Assembly (NCBI RefSeq): GCF_000378445.1
Contig: NZ_KB899729.1
Coordinates: forward strand, 1 to 53,771
Origin: Deinococcus aquatilis DSM 23025
GTDB taxonomy: Bacteria; Deinococcota; Deinococci; Deinococcales; Deinococcaceae
Length of the DNA: 53,771 bases
Reading direction: 5' to 3'
The notes beneath the pieces were generated by a model. It worked only from the letters and a program-made list of their open reading frames with translations. It was not told the DNA's origin and searched no databases. The translations under genes were made by a program, and so were the position numbers. Below, piece by piece: positions 8,763 through 19,402 of the stretch. Numbering within the stretch: position 1 is the stretch's first letter; each line of letters opens with the position of its first letter.

Positions 8763-8810
8763 TCATTCAAATTTCGTACAAATATCTGCTCTAAACGCCA
8801 ATTTGAATGA
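8763..8810. repeat. AT-rich inverted repeat (11 bp arms)
   Basis: TCATTCAAATT (8763-8773) and AATTTGAATGA (8800-8810) are perfect inverted copies 26 bases apart in an AT-rich stretch. They lie upstream of the minus-strand frame at 8642 and just left of the IS110 remnant. Possible operator, cruciform or mobile-element end. Confidence 0.6.
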
Positions 8811-8899
8811 TTAGAGTCCTATAAAGCATTCATTTGGCAGGCTTTAATCTATAGAGTGAAGTTTCCCCAGCGCGGTCCGATCCGGTTGTACGGCAACAC

Positions 8900-9660
8900 T
8901 TATCTCAGCCCGCTGGGTTGAGGCGAGCGACTGGTTGCGCTGAATGATTGTCGAGCGATCTATAGGCACGCACCCCGTTGTCATCCCGGTGCCGGGCCTC
9001 CACAACTTGGTGGATTTGGGGCGCGGCAAGACCGACACGATGGATGCCGAGATCATCGCGTGGTATGGCGTAGTGATATGGCCGAGCCTGTGGGAACCCC
9101 CTGCCGCCTCCGCCGAAGAATTGAAAGTCCTGGTGCGGGACCGGGAAACCTTGCCGCACACCTTGACTCAGGAGCACAACCGGCTGCATGCCCTCCAGCA
9201 CAGGCCCGCAGCATCACTGCGGTCGTGGTTCTGGTTCAACAACGCACCCTCCTGCTCCAGGAGCAGATCACCGCCCTCAAATCTTCCGGCACACCCTGGT
9301 GGCCCTGAAGACGACACCTTCCAAACCGTTGAACCTGTGGTTGACGGTTCCGGGATAGGGGTTCATGACCACAGTCAGCGTGCTTGCTGAGACCCAGGGC
9401 TTTTACGATCTGCAGTCCAGCCGCCAACTTTTTGCCTCTGCAGGCATGGCCCCAGCTCCACATCAATCGGGTGCACCAACGGGGCAGCCCACCTCTCAAA
9501 CACTGAAAATGAACATCTCCGCCGTGCGGCTGGCCCTGCGCCCGGTGGCAATCCAGACCCTGCACCGCCTGCAACTGCGTGAGCGGCACGCTGCCCCAGC
9601 CCCCAATTCGACGTTCAGGCGTGAGGTGAAAATCTGCAGGGCGTGCATGAGCCGCTGGCC
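8900..9660 (+). pseudogene. IS110-family transposase, frameshifted remnant
   Basis: Two frames carry the two halves of a DEDD transposase of the IS110/IS116/IS902 type. From 8944 the first reads NLVDLGRGKTDTMDAEIIA, then EELKVLVRDRETLPHTLTQE and NRLHALQH, which is the N-terminal RuvC-like half. From about 9365 another frame reads VLAETQGFYDL, QLFASAGMAPAPHQSG and LALRPVAIQTL, which is the C-terminal Transposase_20 half. The frame change, the missing start and the decayed tail make it inactive. Family members are normally about 330-400 residues, so most of the length is still visible. Confidence 0.8.
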
Positions 9661-9706
9661 TTTCGGTTGCTCCCTCATGTTCGCGATCAGGTTTCGGTTC
9701 AGGGCC

Positions 9707-10021
9707 TCAGGCTAGAGATTGGGCGTCGTCTACTTCCAGCAGCAATTCCTGTACCAGTCCCAGCAGGCGCGGCTCGGTGTCCAGAACCCTCAGCTGCTCT
9801 GCTGTACGGATGACCTGTTCCTGAATGGCAATCGTCTCGATCATGGTCCGAGCAGACTGAACCGCCTGTTGATGCTCTGAACTCTTGGAGTCGAAACCTT
9901 CAAGAAGCACGTCCAGGTGAAACTGGAGTTGGACTTTGTTGAGTTGAGGTGTTCTCTGGATGGCCCGCAGGACATTCCGGGTGAGGGCCTGTTCAGGTGG
10001 AGCAGGGGAAGGTGTGGTCAT
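9707..10021 (-). CDS. Hypothetical helical protein
   Basis: A 104-residue protein with no recognised domain. After a Pro-rich start (TTPSPAPPEQ) it is predicted largely helical, with regular Leu/Ile and Gln/Glu spacing (RTMIETIAIQEQVIRTAEQL) as in a coiled coil. AGGAG lies 7 bases before ATG 10021, which I prefer over a longer in-frame extension to 10222 that lacks a ribosome site. It sits alone between the IS110 remnant and a small Tudor-like gene. The function is unknown; a soluble oligomer is likely. Confidence 0.6.
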   Translation of the reverse strand: MTTPSPAPPEQALTRNVLRAIQRTPQLNKVQLQFHLDVLLEGFDSKSSEHQQAVQSARTMIETIAIQEQVIRTAEQLRVLDTEPRLLGLVQELLLEVDDAQSLA

Positions 10022-10654
10022 GAGGTCGCTCCTGGCGCGGATACAGATGGAAGAGGGGGGAAGTGATGTTAAGCGGGTGGACACACGTTGAATTCGTTGC
10101 TGTGGCCGATTGCACGTATAGCAACGGCATCCGGGCGAAAACGCCTCCTGCCGCTGCTCAACGGCAAGAGATATGTGGCAAGCGGGCTGAGCCGTGGTCT
10201 GTAGAGGGCCATGGGTGTCCACATGACAGAACCTGAGCAGAGGATCTTCGAGTCTAGTTGTTTATGCGGCAGGCATGGGCCGTGAACAACTGCTCTCCAA
10301 CTTCGGCGGATTTACAAGCATTCCGATCCTGTCAACTTAAACTTGGGTGTTCAGTCACTCATGTCACTTTATATCCATCAGTCAATTGCAAATACTTGTG
10401 AATGAATTTAATTCCAGGCAAACTGAGAGGGTGCTCAAGAGCTATTTACCCTGGGTCAGCTACCCATTCAGGTCGGCACAGACTCATGTTCTAGAGGGCG
10501 TTCAGCCAACTCAATACGTCCCTGGCAACGTCATCATTGGTGTAGTCCAGCCAGAATTCTGCTCCACATTTGAATCCAGAGGCAGGGCATTTTGTGGGCG
10601 AACCGACAGGTTTTTTGCACCTCACCTGCCACTGTGTCGCCACAGGAGGCAAGC
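10022..10654. other. Divergent intergenic region
   Basis: Lies between the starts of the helical protein (minus) and the Tudor-like protein (plus), so it should hold both promoters. The part near 10340-10420 is AT-rich. I see no protein motif in the open frames that cross it. Confidence 0.5.
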
Positions 10655-10858
10655 ATGGCATTCAAGATTGGAGACCAGGTGAAATGGAACAGTCACAGCG
10701 GTGAGGCGCACGGCAAGGTGGTGCGTGTGGCCCTAGAGGACGGCGAGGTGGGTGGATTCCATTACCGGGCCAGCCGCGAAGATCCGAGATACATCGTAGA
10801 ACTGGAGGACGGCAGGAAGGCTGCGCACACAGAGCAGGCTCTTTCAAAGCTGGATTGA
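10655..10858 (+). CDS. HVA1/DUF2945-family Tudor-like small protein
   Basis: A 67-residue protein: FKIGDQVKWNSHSGEAHGKV, then PRYIVELEDGRKAAHTEQAL. This matches the layout of the hypervirulence-associated (HVA1, DUF2945) Tudor-like family: an SH3-like barrel with a GD.V.W start and an A.H...L end, normally about 65-70 residues. CAGGAGG stands 6 bases before ATG 10655. The biochemical role is not established for the family; it is common in environmental and stress-tolerant bacteria. It stands alone. Confidence 0.85.
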   Translation: MAFKIGDQVKWNSHSGEAHGKVVRVALEDGEVGGFHYRASREDPRYIVELEDGRKAAHTEQALSKLD

Positions 10859-11293
10859 ATCAGGACTGGCTTCAGTCTCTGCTTTCTGCGGGGCATTCTC
10901 CGGTGAGAACCGGGTTTCGCAGGTCATTCATCTCGATCAGATCCAGAACTCTGGTGCAGTGATCCGTGGATTCCCTGTGCTATGGAGCACAGAGTACGTT
11001 CAGGTTGCCTCGGCTACATGCTGCCGTAAGCCCATCAAACCCGGCACGACACGCCAGAGTCTCGAACATCCAGCAGCATCCTCGAACCACTGTCCTCCGT
11101 CCCAGGCCGATGAAATCAGTTGACCCATGCCCTGCAACGCTGATGTGAGGGCGTGCAGCAGGCAGACTGGATTTGAAACGAGCTAACCCGGAGGGGTGAA
11201 AAAGTCGGCTCCTGTCACGTGTTTTTCTGACCCTCTGGCAGAGATTGCGACGATCCTCAACCGTGTTTGCCAAGCCGGATCATCCCCAATTGC
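10859..11293. other. Intergenic stretch with a nested hairpin
   Basis: No gene recognised. At 10886-10922 CTGCG...CGCAG encloses TTCTC-CGGT-GAGAA, a nested hairpin about 30 bases after the Tudor-like gene that may act as its terminator. The rest shows no motif. Confidence 0.45.
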
Positions 11294-12139
11294 TCAGTCC
11301 AGGAACAACTCGCCCTCAATCCACACGGCCCAGGCCGCTGGAGCCTGTGTGCTCATCAGGTAACGGCGGAGGTGCCCGGCGTCGTCGAAGGCAGACATCC
11401 CCCACAGATGAAAGGCGTCGACATACCCCATGTCGTTCTCGAAGGAGTCCTCGAACTCGTCGAGCGAGAGGCCGAGCTGCCAGGGTGCCCACACCTGCCC
11501 GGCGCAGAACATGACAGCCAGGGAAAGAAGCCCCTGGTGGAGCTGAATTGCATCAGCCTCGCCGCTCTCCAGCGCATGCCGACAGGCTTGCCAGGCATCG
11601 GGCATCGTGGGAGGCGTCCAGCCGCCTGCTCTCCGCAACGCCGCGACCTGCCGCGACCAGAACCAGAATTCACGGGTGGAGTACCGGGCCGCGTCCTCCG
11701 GCGTCTCGTTATGTTCCCACGGCCAGCACACCCTGGTCTGCTGACCAAGCCAGGTGGAATAGGCAATGTCAGAGGCAATGAGACCTTGTTCCAGGAGGGC
11801 GGTCCGGCGCTGGACCCTGTTCAGATCGTCTTCGTCACTGTCATTGTCATCCCCCTGTTCCAAGGGAAACAGGACGTGGTGAACTGTGTCCGCCCAGCTG
11901 ACAGGCGCGGGCGGGTGACGCTGGAGGTAAGCGGTGCGGGTGTCATGGTCCTGCGGCAGCTGCTCCAGAAAGGCGCTCCACAGCTCTATCCAGTCTTCCC
12001 CCTCTCCCATTCGCCAGCCGATGGTGTGGCGCTCGTAGTCGGGAAAGCGTGCCCAGGGAGGCGCGAGGTCGCCGTTCAGATCAAGGTGAGTTTGAAGTCG
12101 AGCGAGGAGACGACTGCGGGAATTCTCTGTCCAGTCCAT
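11294..12139 (-). CDS. Uncharacterised acidic 281-residue protein
   Basis: I do not recognise a family. The protein is rich in Trp and acidic residues (WRMGEGEDWIELWSAFL; an acidic run EQGDDNDSDEDDLN near residue 97), with no signal peptide or membrane segment. It is probably a soluble helical cytoplasmic protein. The start is well supported: a -10 element TATAGT (12145-12150) lies only 5 bases before ATG 12139, so the mRNA is probably leaderless. It stands alone next to dctA. The acidic, Trp-rich character recalls immunity or inhibitor proteins, but that is only an impression. Confidence 0.75.
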   Translation of the reverse strand: MDWTENSRSRLLARLQTHLDLNGDLAPPWARFPDYERHTIGWRMGEGEDWIELWSAFLEQLPQDHDTRTAYLQRHPPAPVSWADTVHHVLFPLEQGDDNDSDEDDLNRVQRRTALLEQGLIASDIAYSTWLGQQTRVCWPWEHNETPEDAARYSTREFWFWSRQVAALRRAGGWTPPTMPDAWQACRHALESGEADAIQLHQGLLSLAVMFCAGQVWAPWQLGLSLDEFEDSFENDMGYVDAFHLWGMSAFDDAGHLRRYLMSTQAPAAWAVWIEGELFLD

Positions 12140-12144
12140 GGAAA

Positions 12145-12150
12145 ACTATA
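12145..12150 (-). promoter_or_regulatory. -10 element of a leaderless transcript
   Basis: TATAGT on the minus strand ends 5 bases before the start codon at 12139, leaving no room for a ribosome site. Confidence 0.55.
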
Positions 12151-12241
12151 GGTGACGCTGATCTTCAAATGCTGGCTGCTGTGGGGCCTTGACTTGTCCT
12201 GGGCAGACGGGTTGAGGTCATAACACCGCAAACAGCAAATT

Positions 12242-12269
12242 GGAGGCAGCTGGATCTCGGGCTGCCTCC
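12242..12269 (-). terminator. Terminator of dctA
   Basis: GGAGGCAGC (12242-12250) and GCTGCCTCC (12261-12269) form a 9-bp stem with a 10-base loop directly after the dctA stop codon. A weak T-rich tail follows on the minus strand. Confidence 0.75.
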
Positions 12270-13640
12270 TTATAGGTTTTTAGGATTGAATCTGGAAGAT
12301 TTTGCTGAGTGTCCGACAGGCTGGGCACTGCTCAGGCGGCGGCCTTCAGCATGTTCTTCGGCGTTCACGTCGGCATTCACCGGAGGCAACTGCTCGCCGT
12401 TCAGCACGCGGGTCAGGCGTTCCTGGTCAAGTGCACGCTCGCTGCGGGCGACCACCAGCGTGGCGACGCCGTTGCCGATAATGTTGGTGAGGGCCCGGCC
12501 TTCGCTCATGAAGCGGTCAATTCCCAGGATCAGGGCGAGGCCCGCCACAGGCACGCTGCCCAGGGCAGTGAGGGTGCCGGCCAGCACCACGAACCCGCTT
12601 CCGGTGACGCCCGCTGCACCCTTGCTGGTCAGCAGCAATATGGTGATCAGGGCGAGTTCTTGCGTCAGAGAAAGATTCGTATTGGTGGCCTGCGCGATGA
12701 ATACGGCGGCCATGGTCAGGTAAATGCTGGTGCCGTCCAGATTGAAGGAGTAGCCCGTGGGCACGACCAGCCCCACGACACTCTTGTCTGCGCCCGCGTG
12801 CTCCAATTTGGCCATCAGGCGTGGCAGGGCACTCTCGCTCGAACTCGTTCCCAGTACCAGCACGAGTTCCTCCCGGATGTAACGCAGAAACTTCACCAGA
12901 CTGAAGCCTGCGGCGCGGGCGATCAGATTGAGCAGAACGAAGATAAACAGCGCACATGTGAGATAGAAGGTGCCCATCAGGTACGCGAGCTGTTGGAGAC
13001 TTCCCACGCCGTACTTCCCAATCGTGAACGCCATCGCTCCGAAGGCTCCAATGGGCGCGAGCTTCATGATGAACCCCAAAATCTGGAAGACCAGGATGCT
13101 GACTGCGTCAATACCTTTCAGCAGGCGTGCGCCCAGGTCACCCATACGGATCAGCGCGAAGCCGCTCAAGAGCGCGATCAGGAGAATCTGTAGCAGGTCG
13201 CCCTCGGTAAAAGCGCTGACAAAGGTCGTCGGAATGATATGCAGAATGAAGTCCGCTACCGTCTGCTCTCCAGCGGCTTCGGTGTACTTGGTGATCCCAC
13301 TGGTGTCGAGGGTAGCGGGGTTGATGTTCATGTCCCGTCCTGGGCCAATCAGGTTCACAGCAGTCAGGCCGATGATCAGGGCGAGGGTGGTCACGACTTC
13401 AAAGTAGAGAAGGGCTTTGCCCCCCACCCGTCCGATCTTCTTCGTGTCGCGCATGCTGGCAACGCCACTGACGACGGTGCAGAAGATGATCGGGCCGATC
13501 ACGACCTTGATCAGCTTGATGAAGCCGTCTCCCAAAGGCTTGAGGGTTTCTCCAACGCTGGGGAAAAAATGCCCGACGGCAACACCAATGACGATGGCGG
13601 TCAGCACCTGTACGTACAAACTGCGGAATAGTGTGGGCAT
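12270..13640 (-). CDS. dctA: C4-dicarboxylate:cation symporter DctA
   Basis: A 456-residue member of the dicarboxylate/amino acid:cation symporter (SDF) family, inner membrane. Hallmarks are the serine-rich hairpin [11 protein letters not shown], the [14 protein letters not shown] motif of helix 7 and [13 protein letters not shown] of the second hairpin. DctA proteins import succinate, fumarate, malate and often orotate or aspartate. CAGGAGC lies 5 bases before ATG 13640, so I reject a slightly earlier in-frame start. It is divergent from a two-component system of the family that controls C4-dicarboxylate uptake, which supports the function. The C-terminal tail of about 40 residues is hydrophilic. 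Confidence 0.95.
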   Translation of the reverse strand: MPTLFRSLYVQVLTAIVIGVAVGHFFPSVGETLKPLGDGFIKLIKVVIGPIIFCTVVSGVASMRDTKKIGRVGGKALLYFEVVTTLALIIGLTAVNLIGPGRDMNINPATLDTSGITKYTEAAGEQTVADFILHIIPTTFVSAFTEGDLLQILLIALLSGFALIRMGDLGARLLKGIDAVSILVFQILGFIMKLAPIGAFGAMAFTIGKYGVGSLQQLAYLMGTFYLTCALFIFVLLNLIARAAGFSLVKFLRYIREELVLVLGTSSSESALPRLMAKLEHAGADKSVVGLVVPTGYSFNLDGTSIYLTMAAVFIAQATNTNLSLTQELALITILLLTSKGAAGVTGSGFVVLAGTLTALGSVPVAGLALILGIDRFMSEGRALTNIIGNGVATLVVARSERALDQERLTRVLNGEQLPPVNADVNAEEHAEGRRLSSAQPVGHSAKSSRFNPKNL

Positions 13641-13897
13641 AGAAGCTCCTGGGCGCTGCAATCAGCGCGGAACAGAGTGCGGTAGGGCTTGCACGGCTGC
13701 AGGCCAGTCCTGTGAAGGTGGTGGCCGTCAGTATGCCGGGCACCCCGCACAGCTCTCTGGGGGCGCGGCAGTTCAGGAGAAGCGCTGGGAATTGCAGGCG
13801 TCTGGGAGGAGGTTTCCCGGAACAGGGGCCAAACCGATATCGTGCATGGCGTGAACACAACTCCCCGGTTCTGGGTTGGCCCTACACTGGGTGAACT
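13641..13897. promoter_or_regulatory. Divergent regulatory region dctA / sensor kinase
   Basis: 257 bases between two divergent starts. It must carry the dctA promoter and, probably, the binding site of the response regulator encoded at 15535. TACACT at 13883-13888, 9 bases before the GTG start of the kinase, is a candidate -10 for a nearly leaderless kinase transcript. I could not identify the operator. Confidence 0.5.
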
Positions 13898-15535
13898 GTG
13901 GGATTCTTGTCCTCTGCATCTCGCGTGCCTGCTCTGGCCCGTGAGGTCGCCCTGCCGCATACTCCGGGGCTGCTGCGTGTGCAGTCCCGGCTGTTCCTGA
14001 CAACTCTGGGGGCGTTCCTGGTGCTGGGCCTGCCTCTGGCGGGAGTTGTGAGTCGGGGTGTGTACCAGGGCATCTACCAGTCGTTTGCAGAGCGGTCCTT
14101 ACGAGAATCGACGCTCATGGCGACTCTGCCGCTGGTAAGGGTGGCCCTTGAGGGTACCTCTTCAAAGCGTGCGGATCTCAATTCCCTTCTCAACCAGTAC
14201 CGGGCGCAACTGGGCGCGGATTACATCGTGATCACCGACCGCGCCGCACGCCGCCTGACACATCCAAACCCTGTGGAGATCGGAAAGAAGATGCAGGGCG
14301 GAGATTTTACGGCGTTTCTGCGGGGACAGAGCGTGACAGAGACGGTACAGGGCACGCTGGGACGGTCTGTGCGGTCAAAAGTATCGGTGATGAATGCAGA
14401 GGGCCGCGTGGTGGGCCTGGCCAGTGTCGGGTTCCTGCTGCCCCGGTTGCGAGACGTGTTTGTGGAGGTGCTGCGGGCTGGATTGCCGTGGTACCTGGGC
14501 ATGCTGGGTTTGGCACTGCTCCTGTCTCTGCTGGTGGCGCGGCGCGTGCAGGCGGAGATGCTGGGCCTGGAACCCGAGCAGATTGCAGGTGGCCTGCAGC
14601 AGTACCGCACCGTTCTGAACACGCTGGAAGAGGGCGTACTGGTCACGCGAGCGGGTCAGGTATTCGTGATGAACCCGCAGGCACGCGCCCTGCTGGGAAC
14701 TCCAGACGCGGCCCTTCCTATCGCCTGGCCGCCTGAACTGCAGCTGCCAGAGCCGGGACACAGGCTCACCATCGAACTCCAGGGCTGTCCGGTGCTGCTA
14801 ACCGCACAGGACGCGGGCGAGGGAGCCTTGGTGGTCACGATACGGGATCTGGCCCGTGTGCGTGCGCTGGCGGACGAACTCACGCAGTCACAGCGGTACG
14901 CAGAGTTGCTCCGCGCCCAGACGCATGAATTTACCAACCGCCTTCATACCCTGGCGGGCCTGCTCTATCTGGGCGAAACCCACGAAGCCCTGCGTCTCAT
15001 TCATACCCAGGCAGAGCGCCACACCGCGCACGCACAGGCCGTCCGGGGTTTGCGGCATCTGCGTCTCTCGGCGCTGCTGCTCGGCAAATACGACCGTGCG
15101 GCAGAACTGGGCGTCCAACTGACCCTCGATCCGCTCTCGTTCCTGCCCGCTGCCCTCCCTGCAGGTGTGCTGGACCTGCTCGAACTCGCAGCCGGAAATC
15201 TCATTGAGAATGCCCTGGAAGCGGCCTGCCTGCCGGGCGCGACAGGCGCGGAGGTGTGCGTTCTGATCGCCGCCGACCCAGAAGGTCTGATCCTGGAGGT
15301 GCGGGACACTGGGCCGGGCGTGCTGCCCGAACTGGCCGGAGGCATCATGATGAGGGGAGTGAGCAGCAAGGGAACCGGCACAAACGGGCAGGGGCGGGGA
15401 GTGGGCCTGTCTCTGGTAGTGACCCGTGCCCAATCGCTGGGTGCCACGCTAACCCATGACCGCGTCCAGGTCGGGCAGCAGACCTGGACGCGCTTCACCC
15501 TGGACCTTCCTCTGCCAGAAGAGGTCAGCACGTGA
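13898..15535 (+). CDS. Sensor histidine kinase, DcuS/CitA/DctS type
   Basis: A 545-residue kinase. Two membrane helices (about residues 35-55 and 197-215) enclose an extracytoplasmic PAS-like sensor. A cytoplasmic PAS domain and a SpoOB-type dimerisation helix follow, with phospho-acceptor H343 in [14 protein letters not shown], then the ATPase with N-box [15 protein letters not shown] and GRGVGLSL. This architecture belongs to the CitA/DcuS subfamily, which senses citrate or C4-dicarboxylates. The GTG start at 13898 lacks a ribosome site; internal GTG codons at 13925 and 13979 are alternatives. The stop overlaps the next gene by one base (TGATG). It is divergent from dctA, its likely target. 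Confidence 0.93.
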   Translation: MGFLSSASRVPALAREVALPHTPGLLRVQSRLFLTTLGAFLVLGLPLAGVVSRGVYQGIYQSFAERSLRESTLMATLPLVRVALEGTSSKRADLNSLLNQYRAQLGADYIVITDRAARRLTHPNPVEIGKKMQGGDFTAFLRGQSVTETVQGTLGRSVRSKVSVMNAEGRVVGLASVGFLLPRLRDVFVEVLRAGLPWYLGMLGLALLLSLLVARRVQAEMLGLEPEQIAGGLQQYRTVLNTLEEGVLVTRAGQVFVMNPQARALLGTPDAALPIAWPPELQLPEPGHRLTIELQGCPVLLTAQDAGEGALVVTIRDLARVRALADELTQSQRYAELLRAQTHEFTNRLHTLAGLLYLGETHEALRLIHTQAERHTAHAQAVRGLRHLRLSALLLGKYDRAAELGVQLTLDPLSFLPAALPAGVLDLLELAAGNLIENALEAACLPGATGAEVCVLIAADPEGLILEVRDTGPGVLPELAGGIMMRGVSSKGTGTNGQGRGVGLSLVVTRAQSLGATLTHDRVQVGQQTWTRFTLDLPLPEEVST

Positions 15536-16197
15536 TGCCCACAACTCCACTGCTGCGCGTCCTGATCGTAGAGGACGACCCGTTGATCGCTGCGCTGCAC
15601 TGGCAGCTCGTGGAGCGTGCTGGGGGGTTCACCGTGCTTGGTCAGGCGGAATCCATGCAGGTGGCGCGTGCCATGATCCGTACGCTGCGGCCCAATCTCC
15701 TGTTGCTGGACGTTTACCTGCCCGATGGGCGCGGCCTGGACCTGTTGCGTGAGACGCGTCTGGCGGGGGAACTGGTAGACGCCGTCCTGGTCACGGCGGC
15801 CAGCGACGCGCTGAGCGTACAGGACGCGCTCCTTCACGGCGCAGCTGATTATCTCGTGAAGCCCGTCACGCCAGAACGGTTCTCGCAGGCACTGGAGCGC
15901 GTGAGGGAACGCGCCGCCTTATGGATGCAAGGTGACGTTCAACAGGGGCAGCTGGACGCTCTGCTGACTCCGCAGACCCCAGACGCTGCTGGGCTGGACG
16001 GTGAAACGCTTCGCCAGGTGCGCCTGGCCCTGCGAACTGTGACCGAAGTCAGCTCCACGGAGCTGGGCACCCAGCTGGGACTGAGCCGCGTGACTGCCTG
16101 GCGGTACCTGGAACATCTCGTCCAGACTGGGGAGGCCCGGGTCAGCCTGGAGGCCCGGACAGTTGGCCGACCCACCAAGCGTTACCGAAGAACCTAG
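15535..16197 (+). CDS. Response regulator, DcuR/CitB type
   Basis: A 220-residue protein with a receiver domain (IVEDDP; phospho-acceptor D59 in [10 protein letters not shown]; conserved Lys in DYLVKPVT) and a C-terminal helix-turn-helix ([20 protein letters not shown]). This is the layout of the CitB/DcuR/MalR group. It should be phosphorylated by the kinase encoded just upstream and activate dctA. ATG at 15535 shares a base with the kinase stop codon; a GTG one codon earlier is in frame. The gene ends in TAG, showing that TAG is an ordinary stop here. Confidence 0.94.
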   Translation: MPTTPLLRVLIVEDDPLIAALHWQLVERAGGFTVLGQAESMQVARAMIRTLRPNLLLLDVYLPDGRGLDLLRETRLAGELVDAVLVTAASDALSVQDALLHGAADYLVKPVTPERFSQALERVRERAALWMQGDVQQGQLDALLTPQTPDAAGLDGETLRQVRLALRTVTEVSSTELGTQLGLSRVTAWRYLEHLVQTGEARVSLEARTVGRPTKRYRRT

Positions 16198-16560
16198 GGT
16201 CCACTCACTGTGCGCGGCAACTGGACCTCAGCGGAACGCGTTGGCCCAGAAGGGCACGCTGGTGTTCATCCCGCGCCTGAAGAGCGATCTCCAGGACGGC
16301 CCCGAACTCATCAGCGGTCCTCCAGAGGCTGGGCGTCACCCTGCTGAGTCGAATCCACACTCTGTCGGGTTCCCCGTGTCGAAACTCCTGAGCCAGACGT
16401 GGACTGAATTTGATGCCTCACCGTCTCAGGGCTGACCTCCAGACCCCGAACGTGAAGCAGTTCCTGAATATTCGGTTCGGGCCTGACTACAGGGTGCTCA
16501 GGTCCTGAGGCACAGGACACCCGATCAGATACCTGGCATCCCAGATGACATGAATCTGGG
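16198..16560 (-). pseudogene. IS6-family transposase remnant
   Basis: On the minus strand one frame reads IQELLHVRGLEVSPETVRHQ, matching the start of IS6/IS26-type transposases, where this helix-turn-helix segment follows a Y.LS.RD motif. Downstream, in another frame, LWRTADEFGAVLEIALQARD matches the region after the first catalytic Asp (YLWRAVD..G.VLD...Q). The frame changes and the missing C-terminal half show it is dead. It abuts the end of the response-regulator gene. Confidence 0.65.
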
Positions 16561-16912
16561 CCTTCGGTAGCTCAAGTACTGCCAGGACTCAGCTCAGCCT
16601 GTGGCGTTCCAGCTCATGTGCTCCCTGTTTCTACAAAACGAAGGCCTGCAGGCCCGGACTGACTTCGGTTGCTACTGATCCATTCACTGGCGGGCATCCA
16701 TTCCACGGGTCAACAGACGACCAACAGGCGGATCTGAAGGAGACCATGCACTGAGGGACGCCCACCGGAGGCAGTCCCGCTGGACATCATGTGGCGGGTG
16801 CCCGAGGTGAAAAGGGGTGTTTTCAAGCACAGGCCCGTCTGTTTCTGGGGCGCGGCTTCCAACGGAGGTTCTGAATTCGATTGTTGTCAGAGTGCGGCCC
16901 TTAGGATGCCTC
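16561..16912. other. Intergenic stretch before the broken GGDEF gene
   Basis: No gene motif recognised. It is probably residual IS flank plus the promoter of the downstream gene; TAGGAT at 16902-16907 lies 5 bases before its ATG. Confidence 0.5.
16902..16907 (+). promoter_or_regulatory. -10 element of a leaderless transcript
   Basis: TAGGAT ends 5 bases before the ATG at 16913 and there is no ribosome site. A TTGTTG at 16881-16886 could serve as a weak -35. Confidence 0.5.
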
Positions 16913-19402
16913 ATGTCCACTGAGCAACCGCCGCCGAACCTGCGTGCTGTGTTATACAGCGTCGTCGCAGTGATCGCTGTGTTCGGAGGCTTATCCAATG
17001 TGTTCCTGGCCCGTGGGATGGCGCAGATCCAGGACGGAATGGCGCTCGTCAACACCACCAGCCGTCAGCAGATGCTTGCAGAACAGGTGGCCCGTTACGC
17101 TGGTCAACTGGTCACGGCCCTCACCTCTGAAGAACGGCAGCAGGCCCGCCTGCACTTGAAAGGCAGTGTGACCCAGATGCAGGAGGGGCATCAGAGGTTG
17201 AGCCAGGATCCTCATTCCAATCCTCAAACTGGCTTGAGTCAGGAAAAAGATCCAGTTTTTTCTCGGCTCACCGCCGAAGTGCAGGACTATCTCGCCGCAG
17301 CCAACAGTATTCTCCTGACCTCAGATGCCCAACTGACCCGCCGAAATGCTGACATCCGCCAGTTGCAGCAGCAGGCCAGCACCTCACTGACCGTGGTTCT
17401 GGGAGAAGCCAACACCCGAATGGAGCTTCAGAACGCTGAACATGCTCGCCAGATCAATGCCTTCGCCTGGCTGCGGCTCGGCAGCATTCTCGCTCTGCTG
17501 CTGGGGCTGTCTCTGATCATCTTTCGGCCACTCGAACGGCGAATTCGGCAAATCCAGGAACACCTCATTCAGGAACGGGATTTTGCGCAACAGATCATGA
17601 CCACGGTTGCTCAGGGTCTTTCTGTCACTGATGCTCAGGGACGGTTCGAGTACGTCAATCCAGCCTATGCCCATATGCTCGGCGTCTCTCAGAAGAGTCT
17701 CCTGGAACGGACGCCCTTTGAGATCACGTTTGAAGAAGAGCATGAAGTCCTTTCAAGAGCCAAAGCGCAGGAAGACCATGGACAAAGCAGTTCTTACGAA
17801 ACCCGCCTGAGACGCGCCGACGGGACAGCCGTTCCTGTGCTGGTCACGGGTGCCCCCCGTATCGCAGGAAGCAGGCACAGCGGCACCATTGTGTCCATCA
17901 CTGATCTGACCGAACAGAAGGAGAATGAACAGACCGTCCTTACTCTGGCGGCCCTCTCACACAGCCTCGAACAGGAGCGGATCCCCTAGGGCGTCGGTGA
18001 GCGTGCGCTGGATCTGCTGTCTCGGTCCATGGATCTGACCGGGCTGGCGCTGTGGGCACTGGAAGGTGAACGATTTGTTCCCCACGCCTTTTCAGACTCC
18101 ATGCCGCCTGATCTTCAGGATCAGATGAGGGTGGGAGTGTTGCGTGGTGGGGGAGCCATCTGGGACACGTTGGTGGGCAATGCCGTGTACCTGGAAGAGT
18201 CCACAATCCCGGCTGACCTCGCCTTGGGGGTTCGGAGCGTCGCACTGGTGCCACTGCCCGCTTCATCGCAGGTCGTCACCCAGGTTCTCTGTGCCTACCG
18301 GGGCGGCAAAGCTCGGCTCTGGACTGTGCAGGAACGGACGCTGCTGGAAACGGCGTCCCGATCAATTGCCGCGGCCCTGGAGCGGGCCGCACTTCATCAA
18401 CAGGCCCAAGAGGCTGCCGAGTACGCGCAGACTCTTCTGGCCGTCTCTGCCCTGGTCGAAAGCCCATTTGAGCCGTCCGTGATGGCGCAACAAGTCTTGG
18501 GACTGCTGGGCAGCGCTATGAAACTGGATTGGGGCAGCCTGCTCCTGGTTCGCGGTCACCACATCGAGGCCATGAGTACCTGGGGGCGTGTGGAGACAGA
18601 ACAGGGCGTGCAGGAGCAGCTCGGAAGTCTGGACAGCCCGGGACTTCAGGCGCAGGTTCGGCAGGTTCTCAAAACGGGACAGGCCCTGTATATCGGTCAT
18701 AATCCAGCTCAACCCCCCCTCTCACTGACACGGGGAACTGAAGGGGTGCGGAGCCTTGCGTGGATTCCACTGACGGATCTGAACGACACGAGCTATCTGT
18801 TTGCCGTAACCCGGCGTCATCAGGCACCCGCCTGGTCGCCGCGAGATCAAGCCCTGCTCGCGGCTGCCGCACGGACGGTGCGGATCGCGTTTGAGCGTCA
18901 GGAACATCTCCGGCTTATAGAGCAGGCATCTCTGACAGATTCCCTGACAGGACTGGCTAATCGCCGGGCATTCAACGGAGCTTCAGAGAATATGGGGGCA
19001 CGATCTTCACAGGTTTTTGGGTTGATCAGCATCGATATCGACGGCCTCAAACAAGTCAACGATACGCTGGGGCATCAGTGGGGCGATCTCCTCCTGCAGG
19101 AATTTGGAGAGGCGTTGCAGGAGCAGTTTCGGGAACAGGATCAGGTGTTCCGGTTGGGAGGTGACGAGTACGTGGTGCTGCTGCCCGCATGCCGCCCAGA
19201 GCAGACCCAGTTGATGCTGGACCGGGTTCAGCGTGCGGCAGACTGGGTACGGCGCCGCCCCGAGTTGCAGGCCTGCGGGGCCAGTGCGGGTATGGCCTTT
19301 AGCCCGGAAGATGGGCACACGCTTGCCAGCCTCACCAATACGGCGGATGTCCGGATGTACCTTAATAAGAAACAGCGCCAACAGCAACGTGCATTGACCT
19401 GA
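16913..19402 (+). pseudogene. TM-PAS-GAF-GAF-GGDEF diguanylate cyclase, broken by amber stop
   Basis: Both halves are in one frame. Part one (ATG 16913 to TAG 17987-17989) has two membrane helices (about residues 13-35 and 183-205) around a helical sensor region, then a PAS domain (VAQGLSVTDAQGRFEYVNPA). Immediately after TAG the same frame continues (GVGERALDLLSRSMDL) into two GAF domains and a GGDEF domain with intact site RLGGDEYVVLL and I-site REQD. Without the stop it would be one 829-residue membrane sensor making c-di-GMP. A CAG to TAG transition is the simplest explanation. The distal half has an ATG at 18029 but no ribosome site. It may be a natural knock-out, a sequencing error or leaky read-through. 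Confidence 0.88.

Noticed and set aside
966..17989. TAG recoded as a sense codon
   Set aside because: TAG is used as the normal stop of the response-regulator gene (16195-16197) and the acyl-CoA dehydrogenase gene (32233-32235), so general recoding is excluded.
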